DNA of 64,000 nt from Cladochytrium replicatum (Eukaryota; Chytridiomycota; Chytridiomycetes; Cladochytriales; Cladochytriaceae): NCBI GenBank assembly GCA_025526935.1, contig JAHLKD010000066.1, forward strand, positions 1 to 64,000, written 5' to 3'. The number at the start of each line of letters is the position of its first letter. Position 1 is the first letter of the stretch. Position numbers and translations under genes: made by a program. Below, one piece after another: positions 1 to 13,223 of the stretch. Below the pieces are notes generated by a model that did no database searches, was not told the DNA's origin, and worked only from the letters and a program-made list of their open reading frames with translations.

Positions 1-160
1 TAACTAACCCTAACTAACCCTAACTAACCCTAACTAACCCTAACTAACCCTAACTAACCCTAACTAACCCTAACTAACCCTAACTAACCCTAACTAACCC
101 TAACTAACCCTAACTAACCCTAACTAACCCTAACTAACCCTAACTAACCCTAACTAACCC
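1..160. repeat. Telomere, 16 copies of TAACTAACCC
   Basis: Sixteen perfect head-to-tail copies of the 10-mer TAACTAACCC begin at base 1. The G-rich strand reads GGGTTAGTTA towards the chromosome end. The array starts the window and is followed directly by unique sequence, so this is a natural chromosome end. The unit can be read as one TTAGGG-type hexamer plus an extra TTAG or GTTA tetramer, which differs from the TTAGGG repeat of most fungi. Confidence 0.95.
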
Positions 161-415
161 ATGCGTCTGGGTCACCTGGCAGAGATGGGACACCAAGCAG
201 TCCCAAGTTCCCTAGCGTTTCAAACACGAAAACCTTCGGTACCTTCGGTATGGGCTTTTTTCTAATCATTCTGTCATGAAACCCATCTCTATTTTTGACA
301 AGCAGGAAAGTTTCAATTTTCAACGTGCCTGGGAGTTGGGAAACATAAAGTACTCAAAAAAGGTACCCCCGGCAGACTTAAGCCGTCCAAGGAGTGGTAC
401 TGACATGTTGACTTC
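161..415. other. Subtelomeric spacer
   Basis: Unique sequence between the telomere and the first open frame. It holds a short direct repeat (accttcggt twice near 232-248) and no recognisable gene, promoter motif or telomere-like degenerate repeat. Confidence 0.5.
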
Positions 416-1620
416 ATGAATATGCGCAGGCTTCCTGTCGATCCAAGTTTGAGCACCTTGCACATAAACTTGCAGCGGACAACGTCGTTCCAGCGATACC
501 CCAGGCAGTGCTTGCAGCCCCGAGTACCTCTGTATGGAACATACTTTCAGTATGTCCCCCTATTAACTGTTTTTGCATTTACTCAGATTGATGTTGTTAC
601 CCCGGAACTGACCCCTGCACAACGACTCTTCTTCAGTATCCCCTCGGCAACTGACCTATCTGTTGAGCGGCGAGATGCTCTTCTGAAGGATGTACGTGAG
701 AGAACCCTGGAATTGCGCTTCCGGGTCAAGCTGCAGGACCTCGCTTCTAGACCTACAGCCAGACAACCCAACACACACCTGAAACCACAACTCACAGCGG
801 AAGAGGCGTATTTGCTCGACCTTAAGGAGGCAGAGGACTACATTGATGTCACGTCGCGGATGGGGGATCACCGACCGCTTGCGCCTCTTCAGGGTGTCGA
901 CTGCACGGGCCGTAGATTGTTCTTTTGGGTTCCGAACGCTGTTTCTGCTCTGGCACCGGGAATCACCAGCACCGTTGAAAAGTTCGTGGAAAAATATCCG
1001 CCTGTTAAGTCAGCAAAGGACAATCGGCATGTCAATTGGGATCTGCAACCCACTCACAACGGCGTTTACCACCTTGGTGTGTGGCAGCCGACGGGAGGTG
1101 CCCCTGGAGGTGACATCGGTACCTCCGCTGAAACATTCCCCGGCAGCAGCGGAAAAGCAGATGCGGTTGTTGAGTTCTTACGCCACCAACATATTCTTGA
1201 CCTCGCTGAGACTGTCCAGGCATTATTCAGGCGCCTTGACCCAGATATGGAGGGGCGGTACAGTGCGGCGATGGGGAGGCTGAACCCTAGCGGCAAATTA
1301 CTCTGGGACAACCATACGAACAAGACTTTTGCAATGCTTGTGGTTGTTCTCAATCAATGGATAGTCCGACACCGGGATCTCAAGGACATTCCAGATGGTG
1401 GTGTGCGATGGTGTGCTTTGGCAGATTCAAGGGTAGGAGGACCGTGCTTCCTGATCTCGGAGTTAAGATTCCTTTCAAGAGTGGTGACATTCTTTTCATC
1501 AGATCATGCGCCCTTGAACATATGCTGGAGAAGTGGGGAACTAGCCCACGCGAATTCCGGGTGTGCCTTGTATTCAAAATGCACAAAGGTGTCTTTTTAA
1601 ACACAGAAGAAAACACTTAG
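416..1620 (+). pseudogene. 2OG-Fe(II)-oxygenase-like gene, frameshifted
   Basis: A 394-codon frame runs from ATG 416 to 1600. Near residue 319 it has an HRD triad (H codon at 1370) of the HxD type seen in 2-oxoglutarate Fe(II) dioxygenases. Just after it, at about 1396-1405, the homologous reading moves to another frame that ends at 1620. That frame carries a VLPDLG strand, a SGDILF turn, a downstream His (ALEHML) and an Arg (FRVCLVFK), which is the order expected for the distal Fe-binding His and the 2OG-binding Arg. The domain is therefore complete but split by an apparent 1- or 2-base indel. Fungal genomes carry expanded families of such DSBH genes, some TET/JBP-like and linked to KDZ transposons; membership there is inference. 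The frameshift may be real decay next to the telomere or a sequence error. Confidence 0.5.
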
Positions 1621-1780
1621 TTGTGGAGGCAGTTAAATATCGTGGACAATTTGCTTGGTCATTAAATACAGCTGTCTATATCTAACCTGATCCTCCTCTA
1701 TTCTAAGCTTGTTATTGACATAGATCGCCACAGGGTAAATTACGATTTTGTTGAAATTCTACATTGCCACAGATAACAAT

Positions 1781-2449
1781 CTAACAGCCCTCCTCTGAAA
1801 GAAGTATATCGAACACCAGAACAGGTGCCCGACATATATTCCCACCAGCTATGTTGCACTTGTTGCTAAAATCGTGAATACTGTAGGTCTGGATACCCCA
1901 CTCAACCCAACTGTCTAACTGCCTCAAAGCATCTACTACCTCTTGACTCCTATATCTCCGCTTCAGCCAGGACGAAACGTCATTACTCTTGGCGCTTTCG
2001 TAGTGGAGACGACAATAGCAGTGAAGAGCGGCTCGTTTATTGTCCGTGGTGCAGAACGGTTCGTTTGAGGAATGATGCTGTTGTGTCCGCCGCAGGAGAC
2101 AGTAGATGCATAACTGGTTAGGTCGGAATTTTGCGAAGTTGTCTAACGCCTTCTTTGCAGCACAGTCAGACCGACGATGTCCCGGTTCTCCGCAGACCCA
2201 GCAATGATGGTCACGCCGTGTTGCTGAGGAACTTGCAACAGTCTGCACCGCATTCTGGCAACCACAGGGGAAACCTTGGAAAGTCTCACACACAATACAC
2301 CTACTACGGTTGAAGATGCTATGGTATAGAGCTGTGAAGTCTCTCTTAAGGTGTGGGATGACTGAAGCTGTGGAGACAGCAGGTAATGGGTTTGCAGATG
2401 GCCGAAAGACCTTAGGGTGTGGATTTTGCTGTGACAGTGACAAACCCAT
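1781..2449 (-). CDS. CCHC zinc-knuckle protein, possibly partial
   Basis: An open frame ends at TAG 1781. The first in-frame ATG is at 2449, but the frame stays open to about 2599, so a 5' exon or a truncated start is possible. It encodes a zinc knuckle with the exact C-x2-C-x4-H-x4-C spacing (CWVCGEPGHRRSDC), preceded and followed by more Cys/His-rich sequence (CIVCETF, CIYCLLRR, CYCRLHY). Zinc knuckles bind single-stranded nucleic acid and are common in retroelement Gag proteins and RNA-processing factors. No reverse transcriptase or integrase sequence was seen nearby, so I do not call a retroelement. The gene lies beside the telomere among repeats and could be a remnant of a mobile element. 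Confidence 0.4.
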   Translation of the reverse strand: MGLSLSQQNPHPKVFRPSANPLPAVSTASVIPHLKRDFTALYHSIFNRSRCIVCETFQGFPCGCQNAVQTVASSSATRRDHHCWVCGEPGHRRSDCAAKKALDNFAKFRPNQLCIYCLLRRTQQHHSSNEPFCTTDNKRAALHCYCRLHYESAKSNDVSSWLKRRYRSQEVVDALRQLDSWVEWGIQTYSIHDFSNKCNIAGGNICRAPVLVFDILLSEEGC

Positions 2450-2680
2450 ATCTACCTGGAAATCATTAGGTTTGTGTTCTGTAGTAAAGGTCCTCCACTT
2501 TGACTGGGTGCTCCCAACATCCGCTGGAAGCCACTGAACTGAACCATCCTCCGGGTGTGACCAAGACCAATCTGACTTAACAGAGGAGTGCTGAAGCAAC
2601 TACTTGAAAGATGATCAGGCAAAGTATAACATACATGTCAAAACGGGGATCCAAACCTTTGGCCTTTTCAGAGACAGACC

Positions 2681-2782
2681 AGATGGATTCTCTTCATAAT
2701 CCATCTGGTTCTTCATGGTGTATGAGCTAGAAGATGGACTCTCTTCATAATCCTTCTGGTTCTTCAAGGTGTATGAGCTGGA
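2681..2782. repeat. Two-copy 51-bp tandem repeat
   Basis: Units 2681-2731 and 2732-2782 are about 90% identical. The period of 51 is a multiple of three, and on the minus strand it lies in a small open frame (2615-2884) giving a duplicated Ser-rich 17-residue unit. There is no other sign that this frame is a gene. Confidence 0.75.
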
Positions 2783-3164
2783 AGATGACCGTTGTTTGCC
2801 AAAATGATGGCCCGAGAATGAGTCTGAGTGCAAATTTTGCCAATAACCCTTAGTGGTTAACTTATTGTCTTTTTCAACTAACACTTACCTGGAGATATGT
2901 GCCCCCTATTAGGTATGGGTTTGATCAGGAAGGGTCTTTCGTGATAAGTCCCTAAAGGCTGCGTTGCACCAGGAGGCCCGAGCATACTTCAGATTGTTGA
3001 CTAGCTTTGACGAGAGTGGAAGTTGCACTAATAGCAGCGGTGGAAGCTGTGGTATGGACGGAGAGGAAGTTGGGATCCACTATCAAAAGCAGGAAGACCC
3101 TGTGGCCAGGTCTTGCCCTCTAGTTTCCTAAAAAGGATAACCTCCCGGCGTGGCAGAGAAGCTT

Positions 3165-3532
3165 GTTATCAAGGTGTATGGTGGGTGGAGATTTTGGACA
3201 AACAAATACAAAGAATCAGTTCTCTACACCAGTAGCATGCTCTAGCCCACGAAATCAAAGGAGTCTCTCCCAACAGCATCATCGCCTAACCCATGAAATG
3301 AAAAGATTTAGTGAAAAATCCACCTACAAGAGAGATTGAGATAGCATGAATTACAGTTGAAGCGGAATAAATTGCATCTGGAAGGTCCGTCCATGGTTAA
3401 TAAAAATGGGTGTTATCACGGTGTAAGATTGGTGGAGATTTTGGACAATCAAATACAAAGAATCAGTTCTCTACTCCAGTACCATGCTCTTGCCCACGAA
3501 ATCAAAGGACTCTCGCCCAACAGCAGCATCGC
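3165..3532. repeat. 121-bp direct repeat pair
   Basis: Copies at 3165-3285 and 3412-3532 lie exactly 247 bp apart and differ at only about a dozen positions. Neither copy carries a convincing gene. A 17-bp inverted repeat (tcggacggtccgtccga) lies just downstream, near 3561-3577. Confidence 0.8.
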
Positions 3533-3658
3533 TCGGCCCATCGCATTTAATAAATTCGCGTCGGACGGTCCGTCCGAATGTTATTAACATTCCGGCTTGG
3601 AATAACTGTTAGGCGGCGTCCATTTTTGCTGTGGTGTAGCTGGAACGTTACTGACTCT

Positions 3659-4243
3659 AAGTGTCCAGGTGCACAGAAAGCATAGCTCTCAAGGTCTGTT
3701 GTGGTAGAAATTGTTTGTTATAGGACTTCCATTGTGACTTCTTGGAAAACGTTCGGGTGGACAGTATCTTATTGCTAGTAACATGATAGAGAGGTTAGTT
3801 GTACTGGATAGAGATCACTGAAGTACCGTCAATGAGTTGAGAAAGTGTCCGGGTGGACAGAATCCTATTGCTAGTAACATTGATAGAGAGGTTAGTTGTA
3901 TTGGGTAGAGATAAATGAAGTACGTCAATGAGTTGAGAAAGTGTCCGGGTGGACAGAATCTTATTGCTAGTAACATTGATAGAAATGTTAGTTGTACTTG
4001 ATAGAGTTTACTGAAGTACCGTCAATGAGTTGAGAAAGTGTCCGGGTGGACAGAATCTTGTTGCTAATAACATTGGTAGAGGGGTTAGTTGTACTTGATA
4101 GAGATCACTGAAGTACCGTCAATGAGCTGAGAAAGTGTCCGGGTGGACAGAAAATACATGCCTCGATGTCTGTTGTGATGCAAATTGTTTGATACATACA
4201 AAACTTATATTGCGTCTTCTTGGAAAGTCTCTGCGTGGACAGA
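3659..4243. repeat. About 97-bp subtelomeric satellite, six units
   Basis: Units start with the motif TCCGGGTGGACAG or a variant at about 3662, 3752, 3848, 3944, 4041 and 4138, so the period is 96-97 bp. The four inner units are near identical (type A, with ttgctagtaacattgatag). The first and last units share a different tail (type B, with tctgttgtg and attgttt). The array order is therefore B-A-A-A-A-B. Confidence 0.8.
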
Positions 4244-5159
4244 AAGAACAATAGCTTCGTTTTACCTTCCCTATCACATCAGGTTTTCCTCGGGTCTGAT
4301 TCTTGACCCGAGAAGGGTTTTCCTACTGGACCGATCCGACCATCCAACCCGGAAATTTTTCATGAAAACCCGGCGATCGGGTCGGGTACATTTGGTCAAT
4401 GGACCCGGACCCGACCCGAAAGACCTAAAAACCCGCCGATCCTTAGTGGCGAGCATCGATTGAGCTGAGCTCCACATTATCGGCAGATTCCATAGCTTGC
4501 TCAGCAGTTTCCTGGTGCCGGAGAGGGTTGGAGAAGGCCCGGGGTACCAGAAGAGTACACCAAAAATCCAGAGTTTCTCCTGCTTGATGCAGTGGAGGAA
4601 ACGGACAAAGGCGGAGAAGTGGACTTTAATGGCGCTGTAGTTGTAGTTTCGGTGGAAACATTTCGCGAAACAGAATGCAAAAGTGGAGTATATCAGTCTC
4701 TGAGACAGTGGCATCTACGTCAAAGTTCAGAGATGTGTTGTCAAGGGTAGCCATTGTTCAAGAAACTAATCAGCATTGCAGAAGATCAGAAACAGAACAA
4801 TGAGTTGATGGTGAGCAGGTATCAGAGCAGGCTGACCCAAGAGAAGATGGTGATAGGCATGCCCAAAGAATGAGTTGTCACACTTTCCAGCTGTCAGAAT
4901 CGCTGAGCTGTTTTCACGTGTTCCACATGCTGTAGCGACCATTTATTTCTGCGAATAGTCACGTGGGCAGAGCAGAGCCACAATTCGGAACTCCTTTACT
5001 TTCCAGAAAATTTAAATCAGATCAACTTCGCCGGTGGTGTATGTGCTGCCGTGCGTGTTGTAAATATACGACAGAATGAAAAGACAGAAAGTGTGTATGT
5101 ATGGACTCCACTCCCAGTCCCAACTCTCCACCCCGGTGTGTTGTCTTTTTTTGTTATGT
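4244..5159. other. Intergenic region with a GACCCG-rich island
   Basis: About 4285-4445 is dense in scattered GACCCG/CGGGTC pentamer-hexamer motifs on both strands. This makes long open frames in several phases without conserved protein features. The rest, up to the eS1 stop codon, shows no gene. Confidence 0.45.
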
Positions 5160-6701
5160 TTAAACAGATGCAAACACAGGTGGTTCCTGAACATTCGGAG
5201 TCAGTATTACAGCACTAAAATGATTCTATCTGCTTTGCTCACCTTGTAGTCTGCACCAGGAACAACCTTCTTTCCCAGGTCCTCAGACGCGCTGCCGTGC
5301 AACTCCATGAGCTTTCCGAGGTCAAACTATTAAAAAAAACATATTAAATTTAAAAAACAAAAGCGATACGGTTACTCTTTGAATTACCTTGGGGGCTTTG
5401 AGGATCTTAACCTTACGGATGTATACGTTCTGGAGAGGGTAGATCCCCTGGGTGGCCTTTTCAATCTCCTTGCCCATCACCTCGGGAATCAACTTCTGCA
5501 CCAACTCCTTCAAGTCGCAGCTGCTGGCCTCCTTTGTGATGACGTCGTACATCTTGCGGCGGATGGCCTTGATCTGCGACGACTGTGCGTACGTGGTCTT
5601 GGAGACTTGGTTTGGGCGCTTCTTTGTGAAACCAATGCAGAACAAACGGAGGAGGTAGCCGTCGGTGGTCTTAACATCAACGTGGCGCTCAATGAGAGTC
5701 TGCCACTTCTTAACGAGCGAGCGGAGCTTGTCGGAGGTGAAGTCCATGCCGTAGAACTGGGTGAGGCAGTTCTTGCCAGCAACCTCCTGGACCTGGAGCT
5801 TAATCTTCCTGAACGCGTCGTCCGGGTTGTTCTTCTTCAAGTCCTCCGTTTTCGAGTTGAGGTCAGCAAGCGAGAGCTCGACGATACGGCCCTTGAGCGC
5901 ATCGTTGGCGTTCTCTGTAATGATTGAGATGAATAAGATCACGACACACCACCACGGTTCAATGCCACTTACTCAAACCCTGGGTTCGGTTAACCAAGGT
6001 CTTTCCAACGGTGGTCTGGATGAAAATGTTGGGGGCCCTGATGTCGTACCAGTCCTTACGGGTGAAGGGGTCGACACTAGAAACGATTCATTCCGGTTCA
6101 GCGATTCGTCCCAGTGTTCACATCCTTGGTCACGTGAGCAACACCAACACCGGCAACATATACATCCATCCATCCATCCGAATCCATCCATCCGCCAGAT
6201 CAACCATCCCCATTCCAATCCATGAGATCCAATCGGGTGATGTAAGAAGAGTTGGTGTACCCTGACGGTAGGGGAATTCGTCCGTCCGGTCAACCACGTC
6301 CGAAAAAGTCTGCGAGATTGTCCTGGCCATCAGGAGCAAACAAACCGTAGGTCCCTGGAACTCCAGACAATGCCCTCGACATCCACAGTAATTGAAACGC
6401 ACCACACTCGTCTACATAAAGTCCAAACGCCCCCCGCCGCCCAAAGATATGCAGCCATGTCCAACAGCGAGTACTTACACCTTCTTCTTGAGACCCTTCT
6501 TTCCTTTCGAGAGACGCCTTAATACAACAGAAAGTGAGAAATGGAAGCGAAGCTAGGTTTGTCTGATTTCAGACTTACTTGTTCTTTCCGACAGCTGCAG
6601 TTCAGAACATGCAAAGCACAATGCAACGAGATGATTAGCACCATACTTCCAGACTCGCCTGCACAACGACCCCTCTCCACTCTCGCTTCTTTCTTACCCA
6701 T
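5160..6701 (-). CDS. RPS1: 40S ribosomal protein eS1 (S3Ae family)
   Basis: A component of the small ribosomal subunit near the mRNA exit channel. I assembled seven exons: 6698-6701, 6579-6594, 6479-6517, 5973-6076, 5388-5914, 5243-5326 and 5160-5186. They total 801 nt (266 aa), the usual family length. The N-terminus reads [19 protein letters not shown], followed by [28 protein letters not shown] and a C-terminal EPPVFASV, all conserved family positions. The first coding exon is only ATGG and the second only 16 nt. All introns have GT..AG ends; five are 56-103 bp and one is 402 bp (6077-6478), containing a CATC microsatellite. This is a strong, intact housekeeping gene and it uses TAA as a true stop. 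Confidence 0.95.
6163..6193. repeat. CATC microsatellite in the eS1 intron
   Basis: An imperfect (CATC)n run interrupted once by GAAT, inside the 402-bp third intron of the eS1 gene. I looked for a C/D-box snoRNA in this intron on the coding strand and did not find a convincing box pair. Confidence 0.7.
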
Positions 6702-6963
6702 GGTAGCTCGCTGTGTGAGGGGAGAAGAGAAGAACGGTGTGGCTGGGTATGAAATGTGGTCGTAAAGGAACACGTTTCGATTCCGGAAGAAAGCGACAAA
6801 TATTGATTACTCAGGATTGGAATTGGAGCTGGAGCTGGACGATCTACTACCATCATTGTATTTATTTACAGCTCAGTTATCACTACACCTATTTACAGGA
6901 ATCACTCGCGATATCCAACTGCTAGTCCCGTTCCCTTACACTGAAGCCTGTTCGCTGAGTTCT

Positions 6964-7218
6964 CTATTGTGGAACTGTCAATTGAATGATCGCTCAAGAG
7001 AGTAGTTGCAACTTACCGTCGAATTTGGTGTGCTTGTCCACTTGCTGTGAATCGCCATGAACATATTTCTTGGGATCGGGCGCCTTTGGCTCGCGATGGA
7101 CATACTTTTCCTCGACTCGCCATTCCTTCATATATTGATGATTGCTGCTGCACTTCTCGGCTTTGTCCGTTTTGACTGTCACTTCTTCGTCCGGTTCCTT
7201 CATGAGCAAATTCTCCAT
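6964..7218 (-). CDS. Hypothetical small charged protein (70 aa)
   Basis: ATG at 7218. Exon 7017-7218 ends at a GTAAGT donor. A 42-bp intron (6975-7016) with a CAG acceptor leads to an 11-nt last exon ending in TAG, giving 70 aa. The protein is hydrophilic and rich in Lys/Glu, with a repeated KYVH motif (EEKYVHREP and PKKYVHGDS). I do not recognise the family. The start lies 136 bp from the divergent G-beta gene, so the two probably share a bidirectional promoter. The short intron and second exon are the least certain part. Without splicing the frame continues only seven more residues. Confidence 0.45.
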
Positions 7219-7354
7219 GACCCTGGTTTCTAGAGGTCAACCCATCGTGCTCATTTATATTCCCCCAACAAAGAAACCAGTGGCTTGGTACGCGTTTTGC
7301 AGACGCGACTCTCTCAAACATTCCCAGTAAAGAAACGAGTGGTGAAGTCACAAC

Positions 7355-8648
7355 ATGGGAGACATTGCAGAACGGATCGCTGCGGCGAGAAAAGAGACAG
7401 ATGCACTCAAGGAGAGGATCAAAGCAAAAAGAGATGCCCTGGCCGACACAACTCGTAAGTATGTCAATCGAGATCAGGCTTGCCCAAGAAAACTCTTGTG
7501 CTGTGCGACTACTTCCTTGATCTTTGATGTATTTCTAAACAAATATTGGAATCGAATCTTTTGGATCTTGCCGGTCTAACTACGCTTTGCTTTTCTCAAG
7601 TCAAATCGGTCGCATCCGATTTAGAACCGCTCCCTCGTATTGTTATGAAGGTCAGAAAAATCCTGAAAGGCCATCTTGCCAAGATCTATGCCATGCATTG
7701 GTCTCTCGATAAGCGCCACCTCGTTTCTGCATCTCAGGACGGCAAACTCATCGTCTGGGATTCCTACACAACAAACAAAATACATGCGATCCCACTGCGC
7801 TCTTCATGGGTCATGACCTGCGCCTATGCACCTTCAGGCTCTTTCGCCGCTTGCGGAGGTCTCGACAACATCTGCACCGTCTACAATCTAGGCTCCAACC
7901 CCGCAAAGATCGCCCGCGAGCTTTCTGCACACATGGGATACTTGAGTTGCTGCAGGTTCATCTCCGATCGGCAGATCCTGACCAGTTCCGGCGACATGAG
8001 CTGCATGCTTTGGGACATCGAGACCGGTATGAAGACCCTCGAGTTTACGGATCACACCGGCGACGTCATGAGCTTGAGCTTGAGCCCCGACAAGAACATG
8101 TTTGTCTCGGGAGCGTGTGATGCCACCGCAAAGGTCTGGGATATTCGGACTGGGCGTTGTGTCCAGACATTCACCGGGCACGAGTCCGACATCAACGCTG
8201 TACAGTAAGTCGTATTTAATTAGCACATGTGCCTGAACAAGGATGCCGATCATCCAATTTTTCTTCGTTGCAGATTCTTCCCGAGTGGTGACGCTTTCGG
8301 TACTGGCTCCGACGATGCGTCCTCCCGGCTTTTTGACCTCCGCGCAGACCGCGAACTGAACCAGTACACCCACGACAATATTCTCTGCGGGATCACCTCC
8401 GTCGCCTTCTCGATTTCAGGCCGCTTGCTCTTTGCCGGATACGACGATTTCAACTGCAACGTTTGGGACACGCTCAAAGCTGAACGGGTCGGAGTTCTCG
8501 CCGCCCACGAAAATAGAGTGAGCTGCTTGGGAGTTTCGTCGGATGGGATGGCGTTGACTACCGGATCTTGGGACTCGATGTTAAAAGTAAGATAGGATGT
8601 AACGCAGTTAGTTGTTTTTGCTAACTTTCTGCAAAGGTTTGGGCTTGA
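7355..8648 (+). CDS. Heterotrimeric G-protein beta subunit
   Basis: A seven-bladed WD40 propeller that pairs with G-gamma at the membrane and carries receptor signals. Four exons (7355-7454, 7601-8204, 8274-8586, 8637-8648) sum to 1029 nt, or 342 aa, the normal length. The N-terminal coiled coil (residues 1-40, [17 protein letters not shown]) for G-gamma binding is present. The WD repeats are complete: [56 protein letters not shown] and a final [12 protein letters not shown]. The last exon is only 12 nt and restores the canonical C-terminus, which supports the splice model. TGA is the stop codon. Confidence 0.95.
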
Positions 8649-8714
8649 TCTCCTTGAAGGTTGATTATGTCAGTCGTTTGCATCTCTATATTGTTCTTTT
8701 TCTTGTTAATGTCA

Positions 8715-8882
8715 TTTTTGTGTGGAAGTTTTAAATAAAAAGGATGTATGTTAATTCAACCGGAAGTACTTGCTGTCTGTTGGCCAACAAATTTCTTATT
8801 TTTGTGTGGAAGTTTTAAATAAAAAGGATGTATGTTAATTCAACCGGAAGTACTTGCTGTCTGTTGGCCAACAAATTTCTTA
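8715..8882. repeat. Perfect 84-bp tandem duplication
   Basis: Bases 8715-8798 and 8799-8882 are identical as read here. The unit contains AAATAAAAAGG, so the duplication doubles a possible polyadenylation signal downstream of the G-beta stop codon. It lies in the short convergent spacer between G-beta and the kinase fusion gene. Confidence 0.9.
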
Positions 8883-8988
8883 AAGATCAAATGATTCTCA
8901 CGCACGTTCACAGGAGTTATCGCATTTCAACAGAAGAAGCTTCCATGACGACGGGATCTATCTATGTTCGGGATCCAAAGTGTGCAAA

Positions 8989-12234
<3,246 letters not shown>

Positions 12235-13223
12235 GGGGGGCACAAAATAAGTTAGTTTTTCTCCAGCTTCGTGTGATGCAAACTAAATCCTTCGTTAGTT
12301 TCGAGTTTCCAAATAAAAGGAGAACAAAAGTGTTTTGTCTATAGTTTTCTCTAGATATCGGTCAGCGTTCTTGGATAGACATTAAGATCGCTGTATCAAA
12401 CTCACCGTAGGAAGCGCCAAGCTTAGCGGATAGTTTTTGGTGACAGGTCTGGAGTGAAGGAGAACAGAGGGAATCGAAGAGAGGAAGAAGAGATCAGGGG
12501 TTGTGGTTTATTTTGGAACACAGAGCGGGATAAAAATATTAGATGTCGTCAAAAAAGTCGGCAAAACAATCAGGAAAAGAGATGAATTTGCCAACCTTGC
12601 ACACTTGGTGTTCGATATAGCCAGGTCACCACTGCAATCTGAATAGAATTGATCGGTTGTTTATGTACTCGCTGTGCCCTTCCTACCCCCCTGCCACAAG
12701 GCCGAAAGTATTCTTGGTAACATACGGATACATCATCCAAAATCGGCTATAGTTTCGATAAATAGATTTCATTATGGACTTAAATGACAAACAAATAGTT
12801 CAGGGGAGACGCAGACCCCGATCAGGAACGGCCGATCCGTCTATTTTTGGATCTGTTCGCTCACTTTGCGCTAGATGAGTGAGAATTTGCTGGACGGTTT
12901 TGGGCAATGTTTTCAGCTGAACATAGTATGTGTTGTTCGGCGTACAAACAGATACAACAAGCAGCTCTCAGTGCGAAAGGACCTCAAGCCTTATGTTGAT
13001 AGCTGGAGGATTTTTTTCATATTTCTTCGATCGCTCATGTACGGATCCGGGAAGTTGAAAGACCTGATTGCTCCACTGATCAAGGAGTCAAAGCAGGATC
13101 CTGAATAGATGTCAGTAGATCGCGTCTGCGTTTCGGCATTTGAACGGAGTTGGGGGTTTGCTGGTGGATCTATTAGTGAAAATCGTTATCATTATTGTGC
13201 ATCAGCGCCCGCAAACAGCTTTC
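12235..13223. other. Intergenic region with one unassigned ORF
   Basis: A spacer upstream of the kinase gene and downstream of the ESF2 pseudogene. A plus-strand 77-codon frame at 12875-13108 ends in KLKDLIAPLIKESKQ. It looks compositionally plausible, but I recognise no family and it lacks supporting context. The remainder shows no gene. Confidence 0.35.

Noticed and set aside
4274-4714. A 146-codon minus-strand frame in the GACCCG island
   Set aside because: Its apparent motifs come from the repeated GACCCG sequence, and several frames are open there at once.
6077-6478. C/D-box snoRNA inside the eS1 intron
   Set aside because: A TGATGG and a CTGA can be found on the coding strand, but they are not in a proper box arrangement and there is no terminal stem.
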